19,175 bases of DNA from JAGFIY01 sp964499285 (lineage in GTDB: Bacteria; Bacteroidota; Ignavibacteria; Ignavibacteriales; Melioribacteraceae): positions 1 through 19,175 of the forward strand of contig CAZCLA010000048.1 of the NCBI GenBank assembly GCA_964499285.1, in the 5' to 3' direction. Position 1 is the stretch's first letter; each line of letters starts with the position of its first letter. The position numbers were made by a program, and so were the translations under genes. Of the stretch, positions 16,244-19,175 are shown piece by piece. A model generated the notes under the pieces. It was given only the letters and a program-made list of their open reading frames with translations. It made no database searches and was not told where the DNA came from.

Positions 16244-17653
16244 TTGGAAAAACGATTAACATTTATCTTAAACTCGACAGTTATAAATGAGGAAATAAAT
16301 CCATCCCTCCCATTATTAGATTTCATTCGAAAAGAAAAACATTTAACCGGCACAAAGGAAGTCTGCAAGGAAGGTGACTGCGGTGCGTGTACAGTTTTGC
16401 TGGGCGAACTTATTGACGGGAAGCTGAAATATAAAACAGTTACTTCGTGTATTTATCCGGTGGGAAATTGTCAAGGTAAACACGTTGTAACTATTGAAGG
16501 AATAAACAAACACGAGTTGCTTCTCCAACAGCAAATATTTGCCGATGAAAATGCATCCCAGTGTGGTTTCTGTACGCCGGGATTTATAATGTCGTTTACT
16601 TTTTATCTGCTTAACAACACAAAATATTCCCATGATGGAGCGATCAACGCAATTGCAGGAAATATTTGTCGCTGTACGGGTTATCATTCAATTATTCGTT
16701 CTGTAGATAAAGTTATAAATGAACTTACAGATGTAAGCGAATCAAACCACATTTCATTTCTAATTGAAAAAAATGTACTGCCGGAAACATTTGTTAATAT
16801 TGAAAATAGATTGAAAGAAATAAAATTAGAACAAGTCGAAGCAAATGAGAAATCAAATATTTTTGTTGGCGGCGGAAGTGATTTATTCGTGCAAAAACCA
16901 GATGATCTTTTAGATAAAGCGGTTGCTTTTCTTGAACATCAACATTTGAATTATATTGTTGAAAACAACAATCGCATTGAGCTTGGCGGCGGTACAACGT
17001 TTGAAGAATTTAAGCAATCCGAAATCTTAAGAAAAATTATTCCGACACTAGAAAGAGACATTGATTTAATAGCATCGCTTCCTATTAGAAACTCTGCAAC
17101 AATCGGCGGTAACTTATCGAACGCTTCACCAATCGGTGATTTGACGATTTTACTGCTTGCGTTAAACTCCATATTAATTATATCCGATGGTAAAAATGAA
17201 AGAGAACTTCCACTCTCAGAGTATTACCTCGGTTATAAAAAGCTAAACAAAAATTCGAATGAATTTATTAACACAATTTGGTTCGAAGTTCCCAACAACA
17301 ATTATCAATTTAGTTTTGAAAAAGTTTCTAAAAGAACATACTTAGATATCGCCTCCGTAAACTCAGCAATGTTAATTGAAGCAGATGATAATAAAATAAA
17401 TAACATTTTGATTTCAGCGGGCGGTGTTGCTCCGGTTCCCAAATTATTGAAGGAGACAAATCAATATTTAATCGGAAAAGATATTTCAATCGATACAATT
17501 GATTCTGCTTTAGCAGTTATGCAAAATGAAATATCACCGATAAGCGATGTAAGAGGAAGTGCCGAATATAAAAAGTTATTGCTAAGCCAATTAATTAAAA
17601 TGCATTTCCTAAAGTTATTCCCTGAATTAATAAGTGAAAAAGAGATCGTATGA
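16244..17653 (+). CDS. xdhA: Xanthine dehydrogenase small subunit (2Fe-2S and FAD domains)
   Basis: A 469-residue subunit that takes electrons from the molybdenum site and passes them via two [2Fe-2S] clusters to FAD and NAD+. The N-terminal plant-ferredoxin-like domain has Cys41, Cys46, Cys49 and Cys69. The helical second cluster domain has Cys107/Cys110 (CGFC) and Cys142/Cys144 (CRCTGY). The FAD domain begins near 205, with FVGGGSD at 207-213 and IRNSATIGGN at 281-290 followed by LSNASPIGD, and ends in the CO dehydrogenase flavoprotein C-domain. Having iron-sulfur and FAD domains in one chain is the Rhodobacter-type XdhA layout, unlike three-subunit enzymes. The start is the TTG at 16244, the first in-frame start before the ferredoxin fold; its Shine-Dalgarno is weak. 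It overlaps xdhB by 4 bases (ATGA). Confidence 0.92.
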   Translation: MEKRLTFILNSTVINEEINPSLPLLDFIRKEKHLTGTKEVCKEGDCGACTVLLGELIDGKLKYKTVTSCIYPVGNCQGKHVVTIEGINKHELLLQQQIFADENASQCGFCTPGFIMSFTFYLLNNTKYSHDGAINAIAGNICRCTGYHSIIRSVDKVINELTDVSESNHISFLIEKNVLPETFVNIENRLKEIKLEQVEANEKSNIFVGGGSDLFVQKPDDLLDKAVAFLEHQHLNYIVENNNRIELGGGTTFEEFKQSEILRKIIPTLERDIDLIASLPIRNSATIGGNLSNASPIGDLTILLLALNSILIISDGKNERELPLSEYYLGYKKLNKNSNEFINTIWFEVPNNNYQFSFEKVSKRTYLDIASVNSAMLIEADDNKINNILISAGGVAPVPKLLKETNQYLIGKDISIDTIDSALAVMQNEISPISDVRGSAEYKKLLLSQLIKMHFLKLFPELISEKEIV

Positions 17654-19175
17654 AATCGAGTGATGTAATAAAACACGTAAAAGGTGAATCAATTTTTGTT
17701 GATGATTTGCCGGTTCCGCAAGGAACGTTGTATGCATCCGTATTTGATTCAAAAATAGCACACGGTAAAATTACCAAACTCGATTTGTCGGAAGCGTTCA
17801 AAGTTCCCGGAGTCGTAAGAATTATTACTTACAAAGATATTCCGGGTGAAAATCAAATAGGTAATATTATTCCCGATGAACACTTGCTTGCCGAAGACAC
17901 AGTTGAATTTATCGGCGAACCTATTGCAATAGTTATTGCAGAAACAGAAATGACTGCGAAGAAAGCAAAGAACAAAATTAAAATTGAATATGAAGAACTA
18001 ACCCCAATAACCGATCCGCGCGAAGCTTATGAAAAAGGAAGCGTAATAATTCCACCAAGAATTTTCTCAATGGGCGATGTTGAAAATTCTTTTAACGATT
18101 GTGAATATATAATTGAAGACAGAGTTGAAATAAGTGGACAAGAACATTTATATCTCGAAACTCAAGGAGCTGTTGCTGTTCCGGCTGAAGGGGCCGGAAT
18201 AAAGATTTATTCATCGACACAAGGGCCAACAGCGGTTCAAAGCACAGCGGCGAAAGTACTTAATTTAAAGATGCATCAAGTTGAAGTTGATGTGTTACGA
18301 TTAGGCGGTGCTTTCGGTGGTAAAGAAGATCAAGCAACACCGTGGGCTGTGATGGCAGCTCTTGGAGCAAAGTTAACTAATAAACCGGTTAAGTTGATAC
18401 TTCACCGTCACGACGATTTGAGAATGACTGGCAAACGTCATCCATACTCGGCTGATTATAAAATCGGTTTATCAAAAGATTACAAAATTCTTGCTTACGA
18501 TGTAACATTCTATCAAAACGCAGGAGCCGCAGCCGATCTTTCTCCCGCGGTTTTGGAACGAACATTATTTCATACAACAAATAGTTATTACATCCCGAAT
18601 GTAAAAGCTACTGCAATTTCTTGTAAAACAAATCTTCCGCCAAATACTGCATTCAGAGGATTCGGCGGACCGCAAGGTATGTTCGTGATTGAATCAGCAA
18701 TACATAAAGCAGCACTTTCAATTGGCATTGAACCTTACATAATTCAAAGAAAAAATTTACTTGAAGAAGGAAACAAATTTTATTACGGTCAGATTGCGGA
18801 AAGAGTCAATGCTTCAAAATGCTGGGACGAAGCTGAAACAAGATATTCAATTGATTCAATAAAGGATTCTGTTGAAGAGTTTAACAGCAAAAATATTTTA
18901 ATGAAAAAAGGTGTGTCATTTATGCCGGTTTGCTTCGGCATTTCGTTTACAAATACGATGATGAACCAAGCGAGCGCATTAGTTCACATTTACACTGATG
19001 GATCTGTTTCGGTAAGTACTGCAGCAGTTGAAATGGGACAGGGTGTAAATGAAAAGATGATAAATATTGCTTCAAAAGTTTTTTCAATTGATAAATCTAA
19101 AGTGAAAGTTGAATCAACTAATACAACCAGAGTTGCAAACACTTCTCCAACTGCGGCAAGCAGCGCAGCGGATCT
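17650..19175 (+). CDS. xdhB: Xanthine dehydrogenase large subunit, molybdenum-binding (runs off window)
   Basis: 508 residues are visible, with no stop before the right edge; the family is about 780 long, so the C-terminal third with the catalytic Glu lies outside. The subunit hydroxylates hypoxanthine and xanthine at a molybdopterin-Mo site. Visible motifs are GQEHLYLETQGA, LGGAFGGKEDQ, TGKRHPYSADYK, AFRGFGGPQG (336 is Arg, 338 Phe), EMGQGVNEKM and NTSPTAASSAAD. Glu226 and Arg304 match bovine Glu802 and Arg880 with the same 78-residue separation; aldehyde oxidases replace these, so purine specificity is supported. The ATG overlaps the xdhA stop (ATGA), implying coupled translation. Confidence 0.93.
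   Translation, partial: MKSSDVIKHVKGESIFVDDLPVPQGTLYASVFDSKIAHGKITKLDLSEAFKVPGVVRIITYKDIPGENQIGNIIPDEHLLAEDTVEFIGEPIAIVIAETEMTAKKAKNKIKIEYEELTPITDPREAYEKGSVIIPPRIFSMGDVENSFNDCEYIIEDRVEISGQEHLYLETQGAVAVPAEGAGIKIYSSTQGPTAVQSTAAKVLNLKMHQVEVDVLRLGGAFGGKEDQATPWAVMAALGAKLTNKPVKLILHRHDDLRMTGKRHPYSADYKIGLSKDYKILAYDVTFYQNAGAAADLSPAVLERTLFHTTNSYYIPNVKATAISCKTNLPPNTAFRGFGGPQGMFVIESAIHKAALSIGIEPYIIQRKNLLEEGNKFYYGQIAERVNASKCWDEAETRYSIDSIKDSVEEFNSKNILMKKGVSFMPVCFGISFTNTMMNQASALVHIYTDGSVSVSTAAVEMGQGVNEKMINIASKVFSIDKSKVKVESTNTTRVANTSPTAASSAAD

Overview
The window is AT-rich DNA from an anaerobically respiring bacterium. Intergenic palindromes, sporadic TTG/GTG starts, a tricorn-type S41 peptidase and nitrate reductase proteins of this kind suggest the Ignavibacteria/Chlorobi side of the Bacteroidota group. 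That placement is an inference, not something the sequence proves. A run of exactly 100 N inside one gene marks this as a scaffolded assembly.

Left edge (1-806): the N-terminus of a type I restriction subunit HsdR runs off the left end on the minus strand. A gene-free stretch with two tandem 12-bp repeats follows, then an orphan 3' half of tRNA-Thr(TGT) with its terminator. This looks like the right-hand boundary (att scar) of an integrated element that carries restriction genes, with the chromosome proper resuming to the right.

Respiratory block (1281-10430): a complete nitrate respiration operon, all on the plus strand. It runs: membrane-anchored diheme cytochrome c (NarC-like), NarG, NarH, NarJ, NarI and a NarK transporter. 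All cofactor ligands checked are present: the NarG His/Cys set of FS0, the four Cys groups of NarH, and four His in NarI. NarGHI passes electrons from quinol through NarI haems and NarH clusters to the cytoplasmic molybdenum site. NarJ matures NarG, NarK moves nitrate and nitrite, and the cytochrome c faces the periplasm, as in the Thermus narCGHJIK arrangement. A 70-bp imperfect palindrome sits between narG and narH, and NarK has an 80-residue periplasmic insertion.

Accessory block (10513-12843): a TDT/TehA-family membrane channel on the minus strand, then a DoxX-family membrane protein and a hemerythrin-domain protein on the plus strand. A link to nitric oxide or oxygen handling beside denitrification genes is plausible but unproven.

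Right side (13012-19175): a secreted tricorn-like S41 peptidase on the minus strand (interrupted by the N gap) diverges from xdhA-xdhB. The latter encode a two-subunit xanthine dehydrogenase; the molybdenum subunit runs off the right end, but its purine-binding Glu and Arg are both present.
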